A DNA stretch of 64,000 nucleotides from Ganoderma boninense (Eukaryota; Basidiomycota; Agaricomycetes; Polyporales; Polyporaceae), in assembly GCA_002900995.3 (NCBI GenBank), contig CM035308.1, positions 3,038,001 to 3,102,000 of the forward strand, written 5' to 3'. A program made the position numbers and the translations under genes. Positions 11,690-20,929 of this stretch are shown in pieces (position 1 is the first letter of the stretch; each line of letters starts with the position of its first letter). The notes under the pieces are model-generated. The model was given only the letters and a program-made list of their open reading frames with translations. It searched no databases and had not been told where the DNA came from.

Positions 11690-12406
11690 CCATCCCATAC
11701 GACCTCCTCAGGCAGGCGGCGTCCGGGTCCTGGCAGGCGCAGTGCACAGGCCTCTATGCACATGACGGTAAGCCGTGACTTGAGGAACTCTCACTGATCC
11801 TCTGCTGACATTCCACCTAGGCAACCACGCGCGCCCTCCTCACGTCCATGCAGAAGGGACAAGGCGGGCCGAGCGACCCCTCGCAGGATGCACTCAAGGA
11901 GTATCTCGAGTCCACCCCACTCGTCACAATCAGAGACCCGCTCGCGTACTGGAACGGAGTCTTGGAGAGCGGATCGGGGAGCCCTGAGCTCGCGCGCATG
12001 GCGCTCGATATCTTGTCGATACCAGGTGTGTCAGCTCTCCATGAATCGCTCGGATGGCGCGTACTAACACATGCCCTGGTCAGCTACATCGACGGACGTT
12101 GAGCGCGCGTTCTCGCGCGGCCGCCTCACCGTGTCGCGCTTGCGCCGGTCCCTCAGTGACCAGTCAGTGCGGGCCAACACTATCCTGGGATCCTGGGCCG
12201 CCATCCCTGACCTCGTCCACGAAGCCGAGCTGATCGCGCTCTTCGATCCGGAGGCTCGAAAGGCTCGCCGTTCTGAGGACGCCGCGTGCGCGCGCCGGCA
12301 GGCTGAGTACGAGGCTAAGCTGGTCCCCCCTGGTGTTAGCGAGGACAACGAGGAGCATTCCGGGTCCGGGGAGCAGAGCGGAGAGAGTGACGACGAAGAT
12401 AACTAA
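11690..12406 (+). pseudogene. hAT transposase C-terminal remnant
   Basis: Exons at about 11690-11771, 11821-12025 and 12085-12406 encode only the dimerisation end of a hAT transposase. They contain KEYLESTPLVTIRDPLAYWN, ALDILSIP spliced to STDVERAFSRGRLTVSRLRR, and an acidic tail ending at 12404-12406. The same block in the first hAT reads SMDAERAFSRGCLTVSRLRH, so the two are related but clearly diverged. The DDE-type core and DNA-binding region are missing, so no transposition activity is possible from this copy. The dimerisation domain alone could in principle pair with a full transposase. Confidence 0.8.
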
Positions 12407-12859
12407 CTGCTGCCACGAGTACCCATCAGGGTTTATGTCGCGCCGCCTCGCGCGAACTACTATGTCCATGTACCATGTATCAGTAGCCCCGCCTGCTTCG
12501 AGCCACGATGATCTCAATATATTCCTTTGTGTAGACGAATTTTGAGCGTGTCTTATCTCGGGGTGAGTCACAACAAGGTCGAAGCTGATAATGTACTGTA
12601 AATACCTAAGTTACACTTCACGTAGACCACGGCAACTTCTCGCGCACGGCAGTAGACTTGCAGCAACGGCGTCTGAGCATCAATGCCTAGATAACTGCAA
12701 AAACCGCGGTGCTTGGTTCGAACCGCGGTGCGCACTGCGGTTAAATTAACTGCACCGCAGTTAAGCACTAACCGCGGTGCAGTTATGCTGCGGATCCGGA
12801 TCAGGCCTTTCGGGTGGCTGTTAACTGCAGTGCAGTTCACGGTTAAACCGCGGTGAGAG
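12407..12859. repeat. Right subterminal repeat zone of second hAT
   Basis: From about 12697 the sequence repeats AACCGCGGTGC, CTGCGGTTAA, CACCGCAGTTAA and related motifs in both orientations up to the terminal repeat. 12407-12690 holds no exon that I can support. Confidence 0.65.
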
Positions 12860-12874
12860 CCGTGACCAGCCTTA
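12860..12874 (+). repeat. Right terminal inverted repeat of second hAT
   Basis: CCGTGACCAGCCTTA, an exact complement of 9376-9390. The target duplication CTTCGGCC follows at 12875-12882. Confidence 0.92.
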
Positions 12875-14221
12875 CTTCGGCCCCGACCTGCTTCCTGGGA
12901 TGTTCTCTATGCCAATACACGTCGTTTCCAAACCCCACTCCGACAAGCTGCACCTCATTAACAATCTCAGTGCAGGCAAATACTCCCTCAACGGCATGAT
13001 CAGGCCCGAATCTATCAAAGGTGCTGTACTCGACGGTCTCCCCGCCTTTGGATACGAGTTTAGGAAGCTTCGCCGTGAACATCAGTCCAAAGACCTTATC
13101 ATCTGGAAGTCTGATGTTTCTCAGGCTTACCACCGCATGCCCATGTCTTCCCACTGGCAGATCTTTCAGATCGTCACTATAGACGGCCAGCGTCACGTCG
13201 ACCACTGTAACACTTTTGGCGGGCAAGGTTCTCTTCGCATCTGGCTAGCATTCTACTCCTGTGTTGCCTGGATAGCCATCACCAAGTGTGGTGTTTCTAT
13301 GCTTGTAGTCTACGTTGATGACAACGCCGAAATCTAGCTCCGTCGTCTTGTGCAGTGGTATCTAACATATGGTGTTTACATGCCCATCGATCAGGCTCGG
13401 CTCCTAGGCCCCTGGGACGACCTCGGCCTTAGTCACGACCAACCCAATGGGCCAAGTAAGAGCATGCACCCCATGTGGTGCTCATCGGGTTTGAAATCGA
13501 CGCTGACTTGTCCCACACCACTCTATCCGAAGAAGCAAAGCTGAAGCTTCTCGACGCCCTTGCTGACTTCTGTTCCCAATCCCATGGTCATTGCCGCTCT
13601 CTCACCGAGTTCTAAGCTCTCGCAGGATACATCAACTGGGCTCTCAACGTTTTCCCCCTCCTCCGCCCCGCCCTCTCCTCCCTCTATGCCAAGATCGCTG
13701 GGAAATCCAACCGCTTTGCTCCTATCCACGTCAACCTCGCCATCCATACCAAACTCACCTGGATGGCTGATCACGTCCGTGCCCTGCCTGGCATTCGCAT
13801 CCTCTCCACCTCTACCTGGACCCCCGCTGATCTCATCCCCTATTCTCTCGCAGACAAATTTGCTATGGTCGACGCTTCTGGTACTGGTCTCGGCCTCTAT
13901 TTCTCCTGGCAAAACCTTGGCTTCTATGCCCCTTTGCCAGTTGGCATCCCCACCAATGGCATCTTTTTCCCAGAGAGCCTCGCCATCTGCTCTGCGATCC
14001 ACAAGCTCCTTGCTTGGCTTTTGGCAGGGAGGCATATCAAATGCATCGCTATTCTCTCCGACAACACCAACACTGTCAGCATCTTCTGCTCCCTTTGAGC
14101 GGAACCCCTCTACAACCCTATTCTCATGTCCACTGTTGACGTCCTCATTGCTAACAATATGGAGCACCACGTGAACCACATCCCTGGGGAATTCAACGTT
14201 GTTGCAGATGCCCTTTCCTGA
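12875..14221 (+). pseudogene. DIRS-like reverse transcriptase and RNase H
   Basis: Copies element RNA into DNA in an active relative. The RT part shows PIHVVSKPHSDKLHLINNLS, the palm motif KSDVSQAYHRMPM and the YVDD catalytic box at about 13312-13323. TAG at 13335-13337 ends that frame and a frameshift follows. The RNase H part is in another frame, with the acidic residues in FAMVDASGTGLGLYF (near 13860), the Glu of FFPESLAICSAIHKLL, IAILSDNTNTVSIF (near 14048) and HIPGEFNVVADALS (near 14180). It is broken by TAA at 13613-13615, TGA at 14096-14098 and TGA at 14219-14221. Both TGA codons fit CpG decay of Arg codons. The copy is dead but every domain is still recognisable. Confidence 0.82.
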
Positions 14222-14313
14222 GATAAGTTAGATTTAGCTCATGCTCTCCATACAGGCCCCCCTCTACATAAACTGCCCTTCACCCCCCCCTCCAACGCTC
14301 TCTCCCTGTCTTT

Positions 14314-15340
14314 TTGATGACTTGCTCACTTCTCACAGTGAGCCCCTCCTACTGTACAAAGCAATTGGTTTCTATTCCACTCTCCCTCGAAAAACTTCTT
14401 TATGAATGCCAAGTCGCTCTCGATGCCTCTGTTGACCTCAACACTTCCTTGTCCTACTCCTCCACTTGTAATGTGTACCTTTGTTTTTGCCAATGCCTGA
14501 ATCTACCGTTCGACCCCACCCCCGAGACCCTCTCCCTTTTCGTCATCCACGAAGCCCTGAGGCATCTCAAACCGTGCTCCATTAACACCTACCTATCTGG
14601 CATTTGCAATGAGCTTGAGCCTTTCTACCTGCATGTGCGACTTGCCCGCTGCTCTCCCCTTGTGCGCCGGACCCTGAAAGGCACTATGCGCCTGTATAGC
14701 CAACCCACGAAGCACAAACGAGCCCTCGCCCCTGACGATCTCAACATCGTAGCTGCTGAACTAGTGCACTCCACCTTGCACAACGACCACCTCTTCTTTG
14801 TGCAACTCCTCACTGGGTTCCATGGCCTTCTCCACCTAGGAGAAATGGTTTGGCCTGACAACCCCAATCTTCGTTCTTCGCGCAAGCTCACCCTTTGCAC
14901 GACTGTCGCTACCTCCCCATCCTCCATATCCTTTCTTCTACATTCCCACAAATCAGATCACTTTTTTGATGGCGACCTTGTCCTGATCAGCACTGATCTT
15001 TCAGGCATTGCGCCCGTCAACGCCTTCACTGCTTACCTTGCAAGCCGCGACAACAAATTCCCATTCCACCCTCAACTCTGGCTTAGAGGCAACAGGTCTG
15101 TGCCCACATGCAGGTGTCCATCTCCCGTCTATGCAAGTTCTTCCCTGCAGACATCAGTGGTCACTCCATGCATTCTGGTGGAGCTACCGCACTCGCTGTC
15201 GCTGGCGTCTCTTCTACGTCTATTCAACCATTGGCCATTGGTCCTCGGACGCCTGGCAAGTGTACATTCGCAAGCACCCCATGCTCATCCATGCTCAAAT
15301 GGTCGCGGAACGTTTCGCAGCACCTCACTGATGATCACCA
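14314..15340 (+). pseudogene. DIRS-like tyrosine recombinase, catalytic residues lost
   Basis: Integrates the circular or linear DNA copy in active relatives, replacing a DDE integrase. The SAM-like N-terminal domain (near 14430-14680) contains LSYSSTCNVYLCFCQCLNLP and SINTYLSGI. Box I reads GFHGLLHLGEMVWP: the catalytic Arg expected in LLRLGE is His (codon CAC, 14833-14835). The box II region reads GHSMHSGGATALAVAG, where the Arg expected four residues after... the first catalytic position is also His (CAT, 15171-15173). The catalytic Tyr of WQVYIRKHP (TAC, 15263-15265) lies in yet another frame, so the C-terminal domain is spread over three frames. Family assignment is by motif order. Confidence 0.82.
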
Positions 15341-15460
15341 CCCTCGCGAGTTGCACCACCTTCGGCTCTCCCTCGCATCCTCCATCTTCCAACTCATTTC
15401 TCTCTACTATCCTTTCCCATTAGTCCTTTACCGCCTTCCGCTCGGGAATACAGCTTTTCT

Positions 15461-15505
15461 CTGGGGCGCCCCAGCGCCGCCGCGCTCGCCCGCCTGGGGG
15501 CGCCC
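15461..15505 (+). repeat. GC-rich palindrome and hairpin
   Basis: CTGGGGCGCCCCAG (15461-15474) is a perfect 14-bp palindrome. It can also pair with CTGGGGGCGCCC (15494-15505) across a GC-rich loop. It lies 120 bases downstream of the recombinase and may be part of the element's terminal region. Confidence 0.55.
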
Positions 15506-16080
15506 GCATCCACCTACACCCCATGTGTGACTCCCACAAAACCCGGAAAGCAGCAGGAGATTTGCTGATGGTGCTGCAGCCTGCCAGGTCGACAAAGTTG
15601 ATCCAATTCAAACATATCATCGTGCAAGATGAACTAATTTTCCCGAAGGCTGAAGAGCTTCAAGAGAAATGTGAGATGCCTAGATGTACATGAGATTTGG
15701 TTGTCAAAGAAGCTAGATTGCAGTGAAACTCGGTTCGCAGACGGGGACTCGACGCCGCGGAAGGGCTTCAAGTCATTGAGCGCCAGTTGAGCGCCCCGCC
15801 AGCCATACAAGCGCGGGCCCGAGGAGGAGGATCAGATTTTGGTGCCTATCTATACGATTACGTTACAATGGTAGCTATGCGCCCAACAGCTCCGACGTAT
15901 CGCGATATCGGCCCGAAGTGGTTCCGCTCCGGTGCGGCTCCGGCGCCCATCCCGACGTCCCTGTTCGACTCGAACCTCCATGTAAGCTCAACATCGCTCT
16001 CCATCCATCCTACTGCTTGTATATCATACGCGTTTACGCCTTGCTGTGGTCTACAAGGACGCCATCTTAGTCCGACAACA
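15506..16080. other. Spacer between the DIRS-like element and UPF2
   Basis: No exon is supported. This short interval must hold the UPF2 promoter. I see no clear TATA box. Confidence 0.4.
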
Positions 16081-19000
16081 TGGACGCCACTACGAACGAG
16101 GCCAGCCCACCAAAGGTGGATGAAGAACAGGTCCGCCGCGCGAAGCGGGTTGCTCTCAAGGAGCTCAATATCAGCCGGGCGCCAGGGTTCGTTGCGTAAC
16201 CCTCGATCTCGACGCATATACTGACTTTATTTGAACGGTATGGTAGAGATAGGGAAGGTGCTGGATTCTTCGCTCAAGAGGCACACCGCCCTGATCAAGC
16301 GCATGCGGCAATCCGTAAGCCTCGAAAACCGCGATCAAATCCTCAAGGACGTCGAATCCCTCTCGCTGGAGAAGTATGTGGACGAGATTGTGGGGGCAGT
16401 CGCGGAGGGTATCCTGCGGTGCAAGACCGAGAAGGACATTTGGAATGCCGTCGAGGTGCGCGAACCCGATTTCGTCGGAAACCGCTGTCTCCTGTACTGA
16501 CCCCATGTATGCGCGCATACAAACAGATAATATCTGCCTTGCACCGTGGGTTCCCCAAGACCTTCACTCCGGGAATCGTCTCCTCCCTTACCGCAGCCAT
16601 TGCCCCGCCTTCGCGGGCTACCCTTGCCGCACTGGCACCGGAGCAACGTGAGAAGGACGATTCTGCTCGCGTCGCACGCCAACGTCCAGTCCTACGAGTT
16701 TGTGCAGAGCTCGCATTGATCGGCATCATTCGGGATGGTCCAGAAAGAAGCGGTGGGGAATGGATTATGAAGGCAGTTCGAGACTTGGTACGCAAATCGC
16801 TTCGGGGATCTGATTTTCGCCCTCTGACTGTCCTTCTAGCTATCCAATGACCCTTCTTTATCGTCCTTGCCCCTTCTTCTTGTTTTTCTCAAATCCTATT
16901 CCCGCCCATACCTAGGCATTGTGCCCCCACAATCCTCCAAGCAGATCTCCGCGTCCTCCGAACCAGGAACGCTCTCAGGAGCTGTGAGCGAGGAGGCCAC
17001 GCAGATGAATGGTTCGGCACAGGTGTCTGTCAACGAAGGCGAAGAGCTGGTAGAGAAGGAAATCCGGGATAGGTTCAAGAAGATGTGCGAGGGCTACTTC
17101 GACAACGTATCGAAGAAGCTCGTCATTGAGCATAATGTGAGTAACCTTCTCATCATCGATACCTTCTTGTCTTCATTCTCGCTATAGCGCCTACAAGAGC
17201 AAGATAGAAAAAACCATGAAGCATATATTCGCTCGGGGGAAATCTTCGAGGATCGCCAACAGGCCTACGAAAAGATGACCAAGAGTTATGAAAAGCTGCT
17301 TGCGAGCTGTCAGAGGTGCATTTACGCTGACGTTGGTCTCTTTGAATGTCGAGCTTACGCTTGCCCGTCCAGTCTTTCGGAACTATTGTACCTCCCCATG
17401 CCGACGCTTAAGACTGCGTCGCAGAAGGCGGAGTCGATCCAGATCGGCATGAACACTGGATCCAACATTCTCGGCGGAGACTCCGAGGAGTTTGGTGGCG
17501 GAGGTAAGTGGGAAGACGAAGAGGAGCGTCGCTTCTTCGAAGAGATCCCGGATCTCAAGGATTACGTTCCAAGGAGCGTCCTTGGGCTTGAGGGGGACGC
17601 AGACGAAGATAGGGAGGATGGCCAAGAGAAGGAACGGAAGGAGAAAGAGCGCGTGGAGGAAGAGGTTCGGAAGCTTGAGGAGGAGCTTGCGGAGATGAAG
17701 GTGGACGAGGATGGTAGGGTGTTGCCGAACGGGAAGACTAACGGGGAGGTGGCGGATGACAACGTGGACGAGTTGGTGTTCTCGAGGTTTTGTGCGCTTA
17801 CGTCTAAGGTACTGATCGTCGTTGAAGCGTTCCCACTCCGACTCCCGGGACACCAAAGGAATCGCCGACTACCACTCCCCAGTTGGCCCCGCAAGGCCCG
17901 TCGCAGCTTCTTACGGCCTTGCTCGCAAGACTGCCGGATGCGACGAACCGGTCTCTCATTGATCAGGCTGCGGTGGACTTCGCGTTCCTGAACTCGAAGG
18001 CAGCTAGGAAGAGGCTTGTGAAGTTCATGGGCCAAGTGCCGAAGAACCGCTCAGATCTTTTGCCCCATTACGCTCGGCTCGTTGCTATCCTAAACAAATA
18101 CATGCCCGATGTAGGGACCGAGATTGTTACTGCGGTACGCACCTATCCTATTGTCAGAGCCTCGAGCTGATCCCCAATCACCTCAGTTGGACGACGAGTT
18201 CCGGTATCTCCAGCGGAAGAAGAACGTGGTTAAGGAGCTCGCGGAAACACGCATGCGCAACATCACGTTCCTCTCCAATCTCACGAAATTCCGCGTCGTC
18301 CCTCCGCATGTCATCCTGCACACATTCAAGGTATGCTTGGATGACTTTTCCGGGACGAACGTCGAGAACCTTGCGATGCTGCTCGAGGGCTGCGGACGTT
18401 TCTTGCTGCGGAGCGAGGATACCAGGACGCCATTCGGCAAGATGATCGAGCTCATGCGCAGGAAGCAGAGCATGCAGCACTTTGACCAGCGCCAGCTGCT
18501 CTTGCTCGAGAACGCCTACTACCAATGCAACCCGCCCGAGCGCGCCGCCCGCCAGTTGAAGGAGCGCACTCCCATGGAGCACTTCATCCGTCATCTCATA
18601 TACGACGTTCTAGCGAAGAAGACCATCGACATGGTCCTCAAGCTCCTCCGCAAGCTCGATTGGGCCGACGCCGTCGTCCAGCGCACGCTGCACAAGGTGT
18701 TCATCAAGCCGTGGAAGCTGAAGTATAGCCACATCCCGCTCCTCGCGATGCTCGCGTACGATTTGCAACGCTACCACCCTGCGTTCTCGTTCGGGGTCGT
18801 GGATCAGGTCATGGAGGATATCAGGCGGGGGATGGAGTCGAACCTTTACAACATGAACCAGAGGCGGATCGCGTCCATCAAGTTCCTCGGGGAGCTTTAC
18901 ATCTATCGGCTCGTCTCCAGCAGCATCATCTTCGACACTCTGTGGACTCTGGTCACCTTTGGGCATCGTAAGTCCAAATCTTTTGCTACCTTCGCAATGA

Positions 19001-20251
19001 TAACCGGATGACTTTACTGACTGCGCTGCCACAGCCGAGGGACGGCCCCTGCCGGGACAGCCCTGCCCGCTCGACATGCCGGACGACTTCTTCAGGGTGC
19101 GGCTCGTGTGCGTCCTGCTCGACACGTGCGGGATGTGCTTCGACCGTGGGTCGCAGCAGAAGAAGCTCGACAATTTCCTCACGTTCTTCCAGCTGTGCGT
19201 GCACTGCAAGAACCCGGTGCCGATGGACGTCGAGTTCATGCTGAACGACTCGCTCGAGGCCGTCCGGCCGAGGCTCGTGCAGTTCAGGAGCTTCGAGGAT
19301 GCGGCCGCCGCGGTCGACGAGATGTACAACGTCGTGTTGCAGAACGCTGGCAGTGAGTGTGGTTTTTCTTTTTTTCAGACGGCCACGTCGGTGAGGCTTG
19401 GGTGCTTAACTGAGAGGATCTGCAGTTGCTACAGGGGATCCCGGTGATGCTGATGGCGATAGTGGCGAAGAGAGTGGCGGCGAGGATGATGACGAGGAGA
19501 AGGAGCGGAGAGAGGAGGACGATGAGGATGATGATCAGTTGCAGCCTGAGTCCCCGGTGCGCATACACCCACCCCACCTTGGTTAATTTTCGTGGTCGTA
19601 TTGGCTGACGTGCTGTTGTTTTAGATCGACGAGCGCGCGCCTTCCCTGGAGGCGGTGCTGCTGAAGTCGTCGTCCACTCTTGAGCATCTGGGACCCACTG
19701 AGGAAGACGACGCCGAATTTGCGAAGGAGCTTGCTAAGTTGGTTACGGATACGTCCGCAGAGTCCCGGAAGGTCGACAAGAAGACCGCTTTGGCTCTGTG
19801 GGACACCGCACTGCCGCCGCCGGTCGTGCGGAAGAAGCGCAACGAGGACGTCGACTACGACGATGCCGGCCCCGAGACTGCGGAGGATTCTGGCGTCATG
19901 AACTTTACGCTTTACACGAAGCGCGGTAATAAGCAACAGGTGAGTTTTGCTTCGCCACCTTGCCTTGTTTCGAACAGCCGCTGAGATTGAGAGTCAGACT
20001 TGGCAGATCGCCATCCCCGCAGAGTCTGCACTGGCTATTCAGACGCGAACTGCACAGATGCAAGACAAGGTTGAGCAACAGCATCTCAAGAGACTTGTGC
20101 TCAACTACGAGCAGCGCGAGGAGGCCGAAGAGCTCAAGGGTGAGTCGTATCTCCACTGTTTCCGACGCCCCATGAGCTGATATCCTCTGCAATGCAAGCC
20201 CTGGAAGCCCGCAGCCGACAGGGTCTGATCAAGATTCGCCTCGCAGGCTAG
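16081..20251 (+). CDS. UPF2: UPF2/NMD2, nonsense-mediated mRNA decay factor
   Basis: Scaffold that links UPF1 to UPF3 and the exon-junction complex in cytoplasmic mRNA surveillance. About 13 exons: 16081-~16195, ~16250-16455, 16527-16787, 16841-17136, 17188-17315, 17373-17775, 17859-18134, 18187-18967, 19035-19352, 19426-19556, 19625-19939, 19998-20140, 20199-20251. The first MIF4G domain includes LKRHTALIKRMRQS and ALHRGFPKTFTPGIVSSL. A charged Glu/Lys linker follows (17580-17720). The second MIF4G contains LQRKKNVVKELAETRMRNIT and LLRKLDWADAVVQRTLHKVF. The third has RLVCVLLDTCGMCFDRGSQQ, preceding an acidic stretch. The UPF1-binding tail has VMNFTLYTKRGNKQQ and ends QGLIKIRLAG. Domain order and length are those of fungal Upf2. 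The first exon and its splice to LDSSLKRH are the least certain. No internal break is seen. Confidence 0.9.
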
Positions 20252-20929
20252 TACACGCGCCAGCGACACGCTTGCACCCAGTCACCTCAGAACTCAGAAG
20301 GCCGATCTTCTGGCTTGTGCTCGTCCTCCACCCGGCTCGGTGGGCACCGCCGCTTCCGCTTCCCCCCACCCCCCGACAGCCTAGTGTGTGCCACCGACGG
20401 TCGGATGTCCGATTCGATTGACTGCTGGCTGAGATGGCGCACTTCTCTCTCGCTCGGCATGATCATGGTACAGTGTTTGGCAGGTCGGGATGCGCACGCG
20501 ACCGGTAGTACGAGTACTGACCGTAATATCTGCGACGCGGGGCGTACCCCCCCAGCCACTGGCAAGGTGCGGCCGCGACGAAGCTGCGGGGTGCTGCGGC
20601 TATGCCTCTGCTCTTGCTCTGGTCCAGCGTATGCATACAGTATGGTTATGTCGTCGGGTTCAGCTCGGGAACTCCGTGTCCTGTGTACAGTAGCTCCATC
20701 CTATGTTTTTACACTGCTTTCATGCTTTCGAATGCAATCCGTATTTTATGTTCTTGGGGCCCACAGTGTTGTCCGTGTCGCGATTGGATGAGGAGAGGAG
20801 TTTACTCAGTATGGTTACGCGACGCGTCGCGCGACTGAATTGTAGGCGCGATGCGCGCCTGTCGGCTGAATCCGCCTTTGTCTCTTGCTCCCATCTACTC
20901 AATGCACTTCTCGCCCCCTTGATCTGCCT
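20252..20929. other. Intergenic, UPF2 terminator and next promoter
   Basis: There is no supported exon. Longer plus frames here lack domains and splice continuity. Confidence 0.5.

Larger units (their letters stand above)
9376..12874. mobile_element. Non-autonomous hAT element carrying an unrelated gene
   Basis: The 3499-bp element has perfect 15-bp inverted ends, TAAGGCTGGTCACGG at 9376-9390 and its complement at 12860-12874. It is flanked by the 8-bp direct repeat CTTCGGCC, the duplication length expected for hAT elements. Subterminal zones are rich in ACCGCGGT/GCGGTT motifs (9460-9550 and 12700-12855). Inside, only the C-terminal dimerisation part of a hAT transposase remains (about 11690-12406, plus strand). 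The left half is occupied by a three-exon gene on the minus strand (9667-11205). It would need a transposase in trans. The exact ends and duplication suggest a fairly recent insertion, younger than much of the decay in its DIRS-like host. Confidence 0.88.
7505..15340 (+). mobile_element. DIRS-like tyrosine-recombinase retrotransposon, decayed
   Basis: Three coding blocks in one orientation define the element: a Gag-like protein ending in a CCHC knuckle, an RT plus RNase H block, and a tyrosine recombinase instead of a DDE integrase. That combination is diagnostic of DIRS/PAT/Ngaro-type elements. The RT block is interrupted by a hAT-family element at 9376-12874. All three blocks carry stops or frameshifts, so the copy is inactive. 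Its outer ends are not resolved: no terminal repeats were seen, and the limits given are those of the coding blocks. Confidence 0.8.

Noticed and set aside
13523..14179. 218-codon minus-strand ORF
   Set aside because: Antisense to the RNase H block, whose acidic motifs are clear on the plus strand.
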